Of a DNA stretch of 45,762 nt, positions 30,241 to 39,500 are shown piece after piece. The notes under the pieces were generated by a model. The model was not told the origin of the DNA. It was given only the letters and a program-made list of their open reading frames with translations, and made no database searches. Where the stretch lies: positions 1 to 45,762 of the forward strand of contig NZ_MWWR01000001.1 in the NCBI RefSeq assembly GCF_002259605.1, in the 5' to 3' direction. Made by a program: the position numbers and the translations under genes. Each line of letters begins with the position of its first letter. Within the stretch, counting starts at the first letter, position 1. This stretch comes from Pseudoscardovia radai (lineage in GTDB: Bacteria; Actinomycetota; Actinomycetes; Actinomycetales; Bifidobacteriaceae).

Positions 30241-30269
30241 CGTGCACACATGAGACCAATTTGTGCACG
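30241..30269. promoter_or_regulatory. Inverted repeat with GTGCAC core upstream of amylase 3
   Basis: CGTGCACA (30241-30248) and TGTGCACG (30262-30269) are exact inverse copies 13 nt apart. It resembles the repeat at 17210-17243 before amylase 1 and is therefore a candidate shared operator. Confidence 0.45.
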
Positions 30270-30664
30270 AACGAACATGAACCCACCCCGGTGTGCATGA
30301 ACGCGAACGCCGTCTGCGCGATGGCCGGAATCCGCCCGATCCCGCGCGCAAACCCCTGTCGAACACCTGACAACACCTCTTGCGCAGTGTGAAAATCGTT
30401 GAAAAATCAAGGCGGAACGCAACACACGGCATATACATGGCCGGCGCTTTTCCGCTATCATAGATAACTAGTTTCCTCGAACGCGTTACAACGACGTCTT
30501 ACAACGCTTCGTCGCAATGCGTTCGGCGGTTCCGTATCGGTTGAGGGATCGCCAAGGGAAAGCAAGGCATCACACGGAAGCGATGCCATCGCCCGACCGT
30601 ACTGAGAGGCGCGGAAGGGTGCAGGAAATCACACAGTTATTCATTCCGTCTGAAAGGATCGGTA
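30270..30664. promoter_or_regulatory. Upstream region of amylase 3
   Basis: About 395 nt without a gene. An A/T-richer patch with a TANNNT-like TATCAT (30456-30461) may carry the -10; no convincing -35 is seen. TTACAACG occurs twice (30486-30493, 30499-30506) between the inverse arms CGAACGC and GCGTTCG (30479-30485, 30518-30524). The last ~50 nt (cattccgtctgaaaggat) parallel those before amylase 1, including the AAAGGA ribosome-binding site. Confidence 0.4.
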
Positions 30665-33600
30665 ATGGAAGGGACTAGCATGCGCAGCCGCGTAGCCAGG
30701 AAGGCAGTGGGCCTTCTGGTGGCGATGGCCACGCTCCTCACCGGAGGAATCATCGTCGCCTCGTCGACGACCACCACGGCGTCCGCCGCCAGTACGACCA
30801 GCTATGACCGTACGCTCGGTAACGCCACGTTCGAAGCCGCGCGCCAGAAGTACGGCTTCACCAAGGAAATGAAGGACGGCGCCATTCTCCACGCCTGGGA
30901 GTGGTCTTTCAATACGATTTCTGCGAATATGGCGGATATCGCCGCTGCCGGCTATACGTCGATCCAGACGGAGCCGATCCAGAAGTGCAAGCAGAACACC
31001 GCCAACGGCATGAAGTTCGACGAGAACTGGTACTACGTGTACCAGCCGATCGACACCCAGGTCGGCAACTTCGTGGTCGGTACCGAGGATGAGTTCAAGG
31101 CCATGTGCGCCAAGGCGCATGAGTATGGCATCCGTATCATCGTCGACGTCGTGGCCAACCACATGACCGCCGACTTCGGCGCCATCCAGGGCCGCTGGGC
31201 GAACGCCAGCCTGTACCACCCACACGAGAGTGTCGGGAATAATGAATGGGGCGACCGCTGGAAGGTCACTCACAAGTGCCTGCTCGGCCTGTGGGACATC
31301 GATTCGAACAACCCCGACAACGGCAAGGCCATGCAGAGCTTCCTGCAGGAGGTTGTGCAGGACGGCGCCGATGGCTTCCGTTTCGACGCGGCCAAGCATA
31401 TCGAGCTCCCGGGCGAGTTCTCCTCTGATTCGAACGGCTCTCCGTACTGGACCTACATCCTGAACAACGGCGCGCAGTATCAGTACGGCGAGGTGCTCCA
31501 TGACTCCATCTCCCGCGACAACGACTACGCGAACCTCTTCTCCAATGCTTCCTCCAACGGCGGCGGTGTGACGGCTTCTCAGTACGGCTACACGATTCGT
31601 AACGCCATCACGAGCAGCAACCTCAATGCCGGCAGCCTGGGCAGCTACAATTCCTCGGTCAATCCGGATCGCCTCGTCACGTGGGTTGAATCTCACGATA
31701 ACTATGCGAACACCGACAAGCTCTCCGTGGGCATCACAGATTACCAGCTCACCATGGGCTGGGCCATCATCGGTGCCCGCGCCGAAGGCGCCCCGCTGTT
31801 CTTCGACCGTCCTTACGGCTCCGGTGGCAACAACGCACAGTACACGGAGCAGACCAAGCTTGGCGACAAGGGCTCCGACCTGTACAAGGACCCGCAGGTG
31901 GCGGCGGTCAATCACTTCCGCAACCAGATGGACGGCAATGCCGAGTATATGGCCAATTGCGGCAGCAACTCCTGCCTCATGATTGAGCGCTACAAGTCCG
32001 ATGGAAACAGCCAGAACGACGGCGTCGTGATCGCCAACATGGGCGGCGACGCCAACCTTTCCGGCACCTCCGTCAAGCTGGACGACGGCACTTACACCGA
32101 TGAGGTCTCCAACGGCACCATCACCGTGTCCGGCGGCAAGATCACCTCCGGCACCGCCAAGGGCGGCAAGGTGAGCGTGTTCTACAACCACAACAGCTCG
32201 CTGTGCAACATCAGCGCCTCCGTGGCCGACGGCAAGTCCTTCACCACGGACTCGCTCGACGTGACGCTGATCGCCAACGACAACTGCAAGACCACGTCCT
32301 ACAGCACCAGCGAAGGCAAGTCCGGCTCCTTCTCCAACGGCGACACCATCACCGTCGGCTCCAGCATCTCCTACGGCGAGACCGTGACGCTGACGCTGAC
32401 CGCCACCGACAAGGACGGCAACTCCTACAAGGCCACCTACACGTACAAGAAGAAAGACCCGAGTGCCGTCAGCGTGGCCTATGCCACGAAGCCGGCGAGC
32501 TGGGCGAGCCTCTACGCGTACGTCTACATCGACGATCCGAGCGCGGCCAGCATCACGCAGAATGCCGCATGGCCTGGCGTGGCGATGACCAAGCTCACGG
32601 CGGCTGATAGCTGCGGCGAAGCCGGCATGTACCGTTACGAGATCCCCTCGGATTACGACGGCACCGTGCGCGTCATCTTCACCGACGGCCAGACCGGAAC
32701 CTCGACGAAGTACCCGGCCGACACCACCCAAGGCGATGACGCCGCCGGCCTGCAGATTGATGGCACGTACTACTGGGACGGCGGCACCAGCTGGACCGAG
32801 ATGTCTTGCCAGACGGTGACGGTGAACTCCGTCTCCATCGACCAGGATGACTACACCACCGACATCTCCGCCGGCTCCACCACGAAGAAGCTCACGGCCA
32901 CCGTGGATCCGTCCACGGCCAAGGTCTCCTGGAGCTCCTCCAACTCCGCCGTCGCCTCCGTTGCCTCCGATGGCACGGTGACCGCCAAGAAGGCGGGCTC
33001 CGCCACCATTACCGCCAAGGCCGGCAGCAAGTCCGATTCCATCACCGTGACCGTGACTGGCACCGCCCCGGCAGCCGCGAACGTCATCTATGTGACGAAG
33101 CCGAGTGGCTGGTCCACGGTGTACGCGTATATGTACACGGGTTCCGGCACCTCCGCGGCGTCGAACGCGAAGTGGCCTGGTGTTGCGCTGACCCAGATGA
33201 CGGCCGACGATAACTGCGCCAAGTCGGGTACCTATATGTATGAGGTTCCTGACGATCTGGCGTCGGGCGCGAAGGTGATTCTCAGCGATAACGGCAGCGG
33301 TACGAACCGTTACCCGGCCGATATGGTTCCGGGCATGGATTACAACGGCGGCCCTGTGAGCTGGACGAGCGGCTCCACGAGCCTGTCGGACGTGACCTGC
33401 GCGGCCCCGATTGTCGATGTGAAGTCCGTGACGCTCGACCAGTCCGCGCTGACCCTGACCGAGGGCGATTCGGCGACGCTGACCGCCACCGTGGCTCCGT
33501 CGAACGCGACGGATAAGACGGTGACGTGGAAGAGCTCCGACGATTCCGTGGCGACGGTGAGCAACGGCAAGGTGACGGCTGTGAAGGCCGGTACCGCCAC

Positions 33601-36118
33601 GATCACCGCGACGTCGTCGAACGGCAAGACCGCTTCGGCTACCGTGACCGTGAACCCGGCGACCGTCGACGTGACCGGTGTGACGATCTCCACGGATTCC
33701 CTGAAGCTTGTCGAGGGCCAGAACGGTACGCTGACGGCTTCGGTGACCCCGAGCAACGCGACCGACAAGACGATTACGTGGGAGAGCTCCGATCCGTCCG
33801 TGGCGACGGTGAGCGGTGGTGTGGTGACGGCTGTGAAGGCCGGTACCGCCACGATCACTGCGAAGTCGTCGAACGGCAAGACCGCCACCTGCACCGTCAC
33901 CGTGACCGCGAAGACCGTGGCCGTGTCCGAGGTGACCGTGGAGCCGTCTTCCCTGACACTGACCGTTGGCGAGTACAACGCCGTGTCGGCAACCGTGAAG
34001 CCGGATAACGCGACCGACAAGACCGTGACGTGGACCTCCACCGATCCGTCCGTCGCGACCGTGGACAACACGGGTCTCGTGCACGGCGTGGCCAAGGGTT
34101 CCACCTTCCTCATTGCGAAGGCGGGAGACAAGTCCGCTACCGTGACCGTGACCGTGAAGGATGCGGAGCCGCAGCCGGTTCCCGTGACCGGTGTGACGAT
34201 TTCCACGGATTCCCTGAAGCTTGTCGAGGGCCAGAACGGCACTCTGACGGCTTCGGTGACTCCGAGCAACGCGACCGATAAGACGATCACGTGGGAGAGC
34301 TCCGATCCGTCCGTGGCGACGGTGAACGGTGGCATTGTGACGGCTGTGAAGGCCGGTACCGCCACGATCACTGCGAAGTCGTCGAACGGCAAGTCCGCCA
34401 CCTGCACCGTGACCGTGAACCCGGCGACGGTTCCGGTGACCGGCGTGAGCGTGACCCCGTCCATCAAGAGCCTGTACGTCGGTGACGCGACGCAGCTGAC
34501 CGCGACCGTGTCTCCGTCGAACGCCACGAACAAGACCGTGACGTGGACCTCTTCCAATCCGTCCGTCGCGACGGTGGACGCGAACGGCATCGTGACGGCC
34601 CGCGCTCAGGGCACCGCCTCCATCAGTGCCAAGGCCGGCTCCTACACCGCCTACTCGACCATCAATGTGACTGCAAAGACCGTGGCCGTCGAATCCGTCT
34701 CCGTCTCTCCGGCGACGGTGGGCGTCAAGGTCGGCGCTGCCACGCGGCTGACCGCGACCGTGCTCCCGGCGAATGCCACCGATCAGTCCCTGACGTGGAT
34801 TAGCGATAACCAGTCCGTTGCCACGGTTGATGCGAATGGCGTGGTGACCGGTGTCAAGGAAGGCACCGCTAAGATCACCGCCTTCACCAAGAACGGCGTG
34901 AGCGGGGAGGCCACGGTGACGGTGTCCGCCGTCTCCGTCCCGGTGACGGGCGTGTCCCTGTCTCCGTCGAACCCCTCGGTGGTCGAGGGCGCCACGACGC
35001 GGCTGACCGCCACCGTCGCTCCGGCGAACGCCACCGACCAGTCCCTGACGTGGATTAGCGATAACCAGTCCGTTGCCACGGTTGATCAGAACGGCGTGGT
35101 GACCGGTGTCAAGAAAGGTACCGCTAAGATCACCGCCTTCACGTCGAACGGCGTGAGCGGCACCGTCACGGTGACCGTCAAGGCCGCCGCGATTGCGGTG
35201 ACCGGCGTGACCGTTGCTCCTGAGAACGCCAGCGTGACCGCCGGCCAGACCGTTCAGCTGACCGCCACCGTCACCCCGGCGAACGCCACGAACAAGACCG
35301 TGACCTGGACCAGCAGCGATACCTCCATCGCTACGGTGAACGCGAATGGTCTCGTGACCGGTGTCAAGGGCGGTACGGCCGCCATCACCGCCAACGCCTC
35401 CGGTTACTCGAACACGGCCATCGTGACGGTGAACCCGTCCGTGGTCCCGGTGCAGTCGCTGGCCATCACCCCGAATCCGCTGTCCCTTGCCGAAGGCGAT
35501 ATGCAGCAGCTGACCGCCATCGTGACCCCGTCCAACGCCACGGACAAGACCGTGACGTGGAAGAGCCTCAACGAGTCCATCGCCACGGTCGACCAGAACG
35601 GTGTGGTGACGGCTGTCAAGGAAGGCACCGCTACGATCTACGCCTACACCAACAACGGTGTGAGCGCCCAGGCCGCCGTGAAGGTCGCTGCCAAGACCAC
35701 CTCCGACACCGTCAAGATGGAGCGTCTGTACAATCCGAATTCGGGTGAGCACCTGTTCTCCTCGGATCAGAACGAGATCGGGGTTCTCATCAAGATCGGT
35801 TGGACGGACGAGGGCTATGCCTGGACGGCTCCGACGACGGGCACCCCGGTGTACCGCGTGTACAACCCGAATACCGGTGACCATCACTACACTCTCGACC
35901 TCACCGAGCTCCAGCATCTGACGGATGCCGGTTGGAGGAACGAGGGCGTGAAGTGGTACTCGGCGCCTAAGTCGACCGGCATTCCGGTGTACCGCCTGTA
36001 CAACCCGAACGCCTCGCAGTTCTCGCACCACTATTCCTCCAGCTGGGGCGAGATTGAAAATCTCCGCAAGATTGGCTGGAACTACGAGGACATCGGCTGG
36101 TACGGCGTGAAGGAGTAG
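30665..36118 (+). CDS. Giant secreted GH13 alpha-amylase 3: GH13-CBM26-Big_2-CBM26-9xBig_2-DUF5648-like repeats
   Basis: 1817 residues, signal peptide ~1-42. The GH13 domain (~47-445) is complete: VDVVANH (D161), GFRFDAAKH (nucleophile D241), GEVL (acid/base E276) and WVESHDN (D345). It carries two CBM26 modules: a divergent one at ~602-715 (SVAYATKPASWASLYAYVY), which directly follows the catalytic part, and a second at ~805-915 that is nearly identical to the one in amylase 1. One Big_2 lies between them and nine follow. The C-terminal triplet of RLYNPNSGEH repeats is at ~1683-1817. Start ATG 30665 and the first codons (MEGTS) parallel amylase 1 (MEGKS). It most resembles amylase 1 in the catalytic domain and 3' flank. 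The complete antisense reading frame over this gene is a composition artefact. Confidence 0.93.
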   Translation: MEGTSMRSRVARKAVGLLVAMATLLTGGIIVASSTTTTASAASTTSYDRTLGNATFEAARQKYGFTKEMKDGAILHAWEWSFNTISANMADIAAAGYTSIQTEPIQKCKQNTANGMKFDENWYYVYQPIDTQVGNFVVGTEDEFKAMCAKAHEYGIRIIVDVVANHMTADFGAIQGRWANASLYHPHESVGNNEWGDRWKVTHKCLLGLWDIDSNNPDNGKAMQSFLQEVVQDGADGFRFDAAKHIELPGEFSSDSNGSPYWTYILNNGAQYQYGEVLHDSISRDNDYANLFSNASSNGGGVTASQYGYTIRNAITSSNLNAGSLGSYNSSVNPDRLVTWVESHDNYANTDKLSVGITDYQLTMGWAIIGARAEGAPLFFDRPYGSGGNNAQYTEQTKLGDKGSDLYKDPQVAAVNHFRNQMDGNAEYMANCGSNSCLMIERYKSDGNSQNDGVVIANMGGDANLSGTSVKLDDGTYTDEVSNGTITVSGGKITSGTAKGGKVSVFYNHNSSLCNISASVADGKSFTTDSLDVTLIANDNCKTTSYSTSEGKSGSFSNGDTITVGSSISYGETVTLTLTATDKDGNSYKATYTYKKKDPSAVSVAYATKPASWASLYAYVYIDDPSAASITQNAAWPGVAMTKLTAADSCGEAGMYRYEIPSDYDGTVRVIFTDGQTGTSTKYPADTTQGDDAAGLQIDGTYYWDGGTSWTEMSCQTVTVNSVSIDQDDYTTDISAGSTTKKLTATVDPSTAKVSWSSSNSAVASVASDGTVTAKKAGSATITAKAGSKSDSITVTVTGTAPAAANVIYVTKPSGWSTVYAYMYTGSGTSAASNAKWPGVALTQMTADDNCAKSGTYMYEVPDDLASGAKVILSDNGSGTNRYPADMVPGMDYNGGPVSWTSGSTSLSDVTCAAPIVDVKSVTLDQSALTLTEGDSATLTATVAPSNATDKTVTWKSSDDSVATVSNGKVTAVKAGTATITATSSNGKTASATVTVNPATVDVTGVTISTDSLKLVEGQNGTLTASVTPSNATDKTITWESSDPSVATVSGGVVTAVKAGTATITAKSSNGKTATCTVTVTAKTVAVSEVTVEPSSLTLTVGEYNAVSATVKPDNATDKTVTWTSTDPSVATVDNTGLVHGVAKGSTFLIAKAGDKSATVTVTVKDAEPQPVPVTGVTISTDSLKLVEGQNGTLTASVTPSNATDKTITWESSDPSVATVNGGIVTAVKAGTATITAKSSNGKSATCTVTVNPATVPVTGVSVTPSIKSLYVGDATQLTATVSPSNATNKTVTWTSSNPSVATVDANGIVTARAQGTASISAKAGSYTAYSTINVTAKTVAVESVSVSPATVGVKVGAATRLTATVLPANATDQSLTWISDNQSVATVDANGVVTGVKEGTAKITAFTKNGVSGEATVTVSAVSVPVTGVSLSPSNPSVVEGATTRLTATVAPANATDQSLTWISDNQSVATVDQNGVVTGVKKGTAKITAFTSNGVSGTVTVTVKAAAIAVTGVTVAPENASVTAGQTVQLTATVTPANATNKTVTWTSSDTSIATVNANGLVTGVKGGTAAITANASGYSNTAIVTVNPSVVPVQSLAITPNPLSLAEGDMQQLTAIVTPSNATDKTVTWKSLNESIATVDQNGVVTAVKEGTATIYAYTNNGVSAQAAVKVAAKTTSDTVKMERLYNPNSGEHLFSSDQNEIGVLIKIGWTDEGYAWTAPTTGTPVYRVYNPNTGDHHYTLDLTELQHLTDAGWRNEGVKWYSAPKSTGIPVYRLYNPNASQFSHHYSSSWGEIENLRKIGWNYEDIGWYGVKE

Positions 36119-36130
36119 TCGATTCCGCTC

Positions 36131-36222
36131 CGGCCCGTATGGGCCGGGCGGTGATTGGTCGCTTCGGCTGATGCCTCTGGCGGGCGTCGTGAGCTTCCTT
36201 CGGGAGGCCCGCGGCGCCCGTT
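36131..36222 (+). terminator. Double stem-loop after amylase 3
   Basis: Stem CGGCCC-gtat-GGGCCG (36131-36146), then GGGCGTCGTGAGCTTCC (36182-36198) pairing with GGGAGGCCCGCGGCGCCC (36202-36219) and a short T run. The block is almost identical to that after amylase 1. Confidence 0.75.
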
Positions 36223-36576
36223 TCGTTATGCCGGCGCTTCCGATCCACGATGCCTCCGCTGTTTGATGCCTCGGCTGTCCATGCTCCCGCTGTTCGAGAA
36301 ACGCGCGACGATGCCTTAGAGGCATCACGGCGCATTTGGAAAGCAGGGCCGAGGCAATCGTGGATATGGGTAAAATTGAATCGTTCGAGGATTTTCTTGA
36401 ACCCCAGGGAGGCGTTCGAGAGCCTTCCACACTCGGCACAGGGCGTGACATTGGAGAATGCCGCGCTGCCGAAACAGAGAATACGCGGCCCCGTCGCGCC
36501 GCGCCCCGACCCATCCGGGGCCCGTGCGCCAGTCAGGCCGCTCACCCCCGCATATCTATTGTTTGAAAGGGCATGG
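36223..36576 (+). promoter_or_regulatory. Upstream region of the fourth giant gene
   Basis: About 350 nt. TGGGTAAAAT (36367-36376) repeats the -10 context of the amylase 2 promoter, but no -35 lies at the normal distance, so it could be an extended -10 promoter. The predicted leader is about 195 nt. Although the reading frame of the giant gene stays open back to 36250, that part looks non-coding. GAAAGG (36565-36570) is the ribosome-binding site for ATG 36577. Confidence 0.5.
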
Positions 36577-39500
36577 ATGATAAGGGAAATCGCAAACACC
36601 CGGGGCGGCGTGCGCCGAAAGGCCATCGGCCTTCTGGCGTCCGCGGCCATGTTGTTCACCGGAGGAATCGTCGCAACCTCGACGCCCTCCATCGCCTTCG
36701 CATCCGACACGAACTCGTCGTCGAGCGCGAATGTCAGCTCCATCGAGCTCAATGCGACGGAGCTCGACCTCAATATCAAGTCCACCTTCCCGCTGTACGC
36801 CTCGCAGTCGACGGGCGTCACGTTCTCATCGTCTGACGAGAACATCGCCACGGTCGACTCCACGGGCCGCATCGGCGGCATCGGCGTCGGTACGGCGGTG
36901 ATTCGCGCCACCGCTAGCGATGGCGTCTACTCCACATGCATCGTGCATGTGCGAGACCTCTCCTACGAGGGCATCACGGTCATCGGTACCGGAAAATACA
37001 GCACCACCGTTGGCCAGAGCGTCGATGTCAGGGCCTACATCGGCACGCCCGACCTCACGAATCCGTGGGTGACCTGGACGAGCGACGATGAAACCGTCGC
37101 GAAGCTCGAGAATCCCAGCGGTTGGTACGCCGTGCCGGAGTCCAACGGGGAGTATGCGGAGAACACCATCGTGGCGACCGGCGTGGGCACCACCACGCTG
37201 CATGTCAGCAACGGTAAGGAAACCGCCGATATCACCGTCACCGTCACCGGCGACGGGCAGACCGCCGTCAGCGGCGTCACGATGGCCGATGGTGATCAGA
37301 CGCTGCAGACGGGCGCCGGCAAGCAGCTGAGCGCCACTGTTGCGCCGTCCGATGCGTCGAACACCGCGGTGTCGTGGAGGTCGTCCGATCCCACCACTGT
37401 GTATGTGGATGGCAACGGCTATATCACGGCCCTCAAGCCCGGCAGTGCCACGATTTACGCCTGCGCGGGCGGCAAGAACAGCTCCATCACCGTCACCGTG
37501 CCCGCTTTCAGCGGCACGCAGACGCCGGTGAGCGCGCTGACGATTTCCGGTGACGGCCACAGCGTCGACGCCGACGCCACGCTGCAGCTGACCGCCGCCG
37601 CCACGCCGAGCAATGCCACCGACAAGGCCGTCACCTGGTACAGCTCCGACAGCACCATCGCGTATGTGGATGCGAACGGCCTCGTCACCGGCATCCAGCC
37701 GGGAAGCGCCACCATCACGGCGGTGTCCGCGAGCAACGTGACGGCATCGTATGACGTCACCGTCACCGGCACGGGTCATATCGACCCGAACCCGGTGCAG
37801 AGCGTCACGCTGAGCAAGGATTCGCTGAGCGTGGTCGAAGGCGGCTCCGATGCGCTGGCCGCCACCGTCACGCCGTCCGACGCCTCGAACCAGAAGATTA
37901 CGTGGACCTCGGCCGATCCCTCCATCGCCACGGTCTATGCCTCGACCGGCGCCGTGCGCGGCGTCAAGGCCGGCACCACCACGGTGACGGCCACCGCTCC
38001 CAGCGGCGCGAGCGCCACGGCTACCGTCAAGGTCACCTCGAAGGATGCCGTCGCGGCCACCTCCGTGACTTTCACGGCCGACAGCGCCGTGACGCTTGAT
38101 CAGTGGGGTGGCGCGACGCTGACCCTGACCGAAGGCGGCTCCCATAAGGTCGGTGCCACGGTGTCTCCTGAGAACACCACCGACAAAACCCTGATGTGGA
38201 CATCCAGCAACCCGACGGTGGCCAGCGTCTCCGCCGATGGCACCGTCACCGGCAACATGGCCGGCTACGCCTCCGTGTATGCCAAATGCGGCGGCGTGTC
38301 GGGCTACCTCTTCGTGGTCGTCAACTCCACCAGCGGCGCCGTGCCTGTGAACGGCGTGGAGTTCGAGGGCGACAGCGCCGTGCAGCTCAATGAGGGCGAG
38401 ACCCACACCTACAAGACGGTTATCTATCCGCCCGATGCCTCGAACAAAACCGTGACGTGGAAGAGCTCCGACCCGTCCGTGGCCACGGTGGACGCGAATG
38501 GTACGGTGACCGCCGTCAAGGCCGGCACCGCCACCATCACCGCCACGAGCAACAACGGCGAGATCAAGAAAGGAACCGTGTACGTCCTGCACGATTCCAC
38601 CAAGGATGTCGCCGTCGACTCCATCGCGCTGTCTCCCGCCACGCAGCAGATCGCCGTCGGCGCGACCGGCACGCTGAGCGCATCGTATAGCCCGTCGAAC
38701 GCCACGGTGACCGACGCCGCCTGGAGCTCCGCGGCCCCGTCCGTCGCCTTCGTGGATTCCGACGGCACCGTGCGCGGCATCAAGGCCGGCAGCACCACGA
38801 TCACCCTGACCGCCGGCGGCAAAACCGGCACCGCGGTGGTGACGGTCGGCGGTGGCTCGACCCCGACCGTCGACGTGACCTCCGTGACGCTGGATGCATC
38901 GTCTCTCAGCCTCACCGAAGGCGACACGCAGACGCTGACCGCCACCGTCCTGCCGACGAACGCCACGAATAAGTCGCTGACGTGGACGAGCTCCGATCCG
39001 TCCGTCGCCACCGTGTCCCGCGGCGTCGTGACCGCCGTCAAGGCCGGCGCCGCCACGATTACGGCGCGTTCCGCCAACGGCAAGACGGCCACCGCCGCGG
39101 TGACCGTGACGCCCAAGGAGCCTCAGAGGGTTCCGGTGACCATCGTGAGCCTGACGCCGAATCCGCTGGCTCTCACCGAAGGTACGAGCGGCCAGCTGAA
39201 GGCCGCGGTGCTGCCGACGAACGCCACGGACCAGACGCTGACGTGGACCAGCTCCGATCCGTCGGTCGCCACGGTGGATGCGAATGGTACGGTGACGGCT
39301 GTGAAGGCCGGCACCGCGACGGTGACCGCCACAGCGTCGAACGGCGTGAAGGGCGAGGCGACCGTGATCGTGACGGCCAAGACGCCCGAAATCGTGGACG
39401 TGGCGTCGGTGACCCTGACGCCGAATCCGCTGGCTCTCACAACCGGTAAAGCCGGTACGCTGACGGCTGTGGTTCTGCCGGTGAACGCCACCGACAAGAC

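Noticed and set aside
30641..36514. 1957-codon open frame on the minus strand, antisense to amylase 3
   Set aside because: It is the shadow of a repetitive GC-rich gene; the translation is Arg/His/Gly-rich with no known domain, while the plus strand has signal peptide, catalytic motifs and a ribosome-binding site. The same applies to long minus frames at 20428-24519, 27851-30376, 17665-20388 and 24635-26539.
36250..36576. Extension of the fourth giant protein back to 36250
   Set aside because: A proper ribosome-binding site and signal peptide begin at 36577; the upstream part has non-coding composition and contains the promoter-like TGGGTAAAAT.
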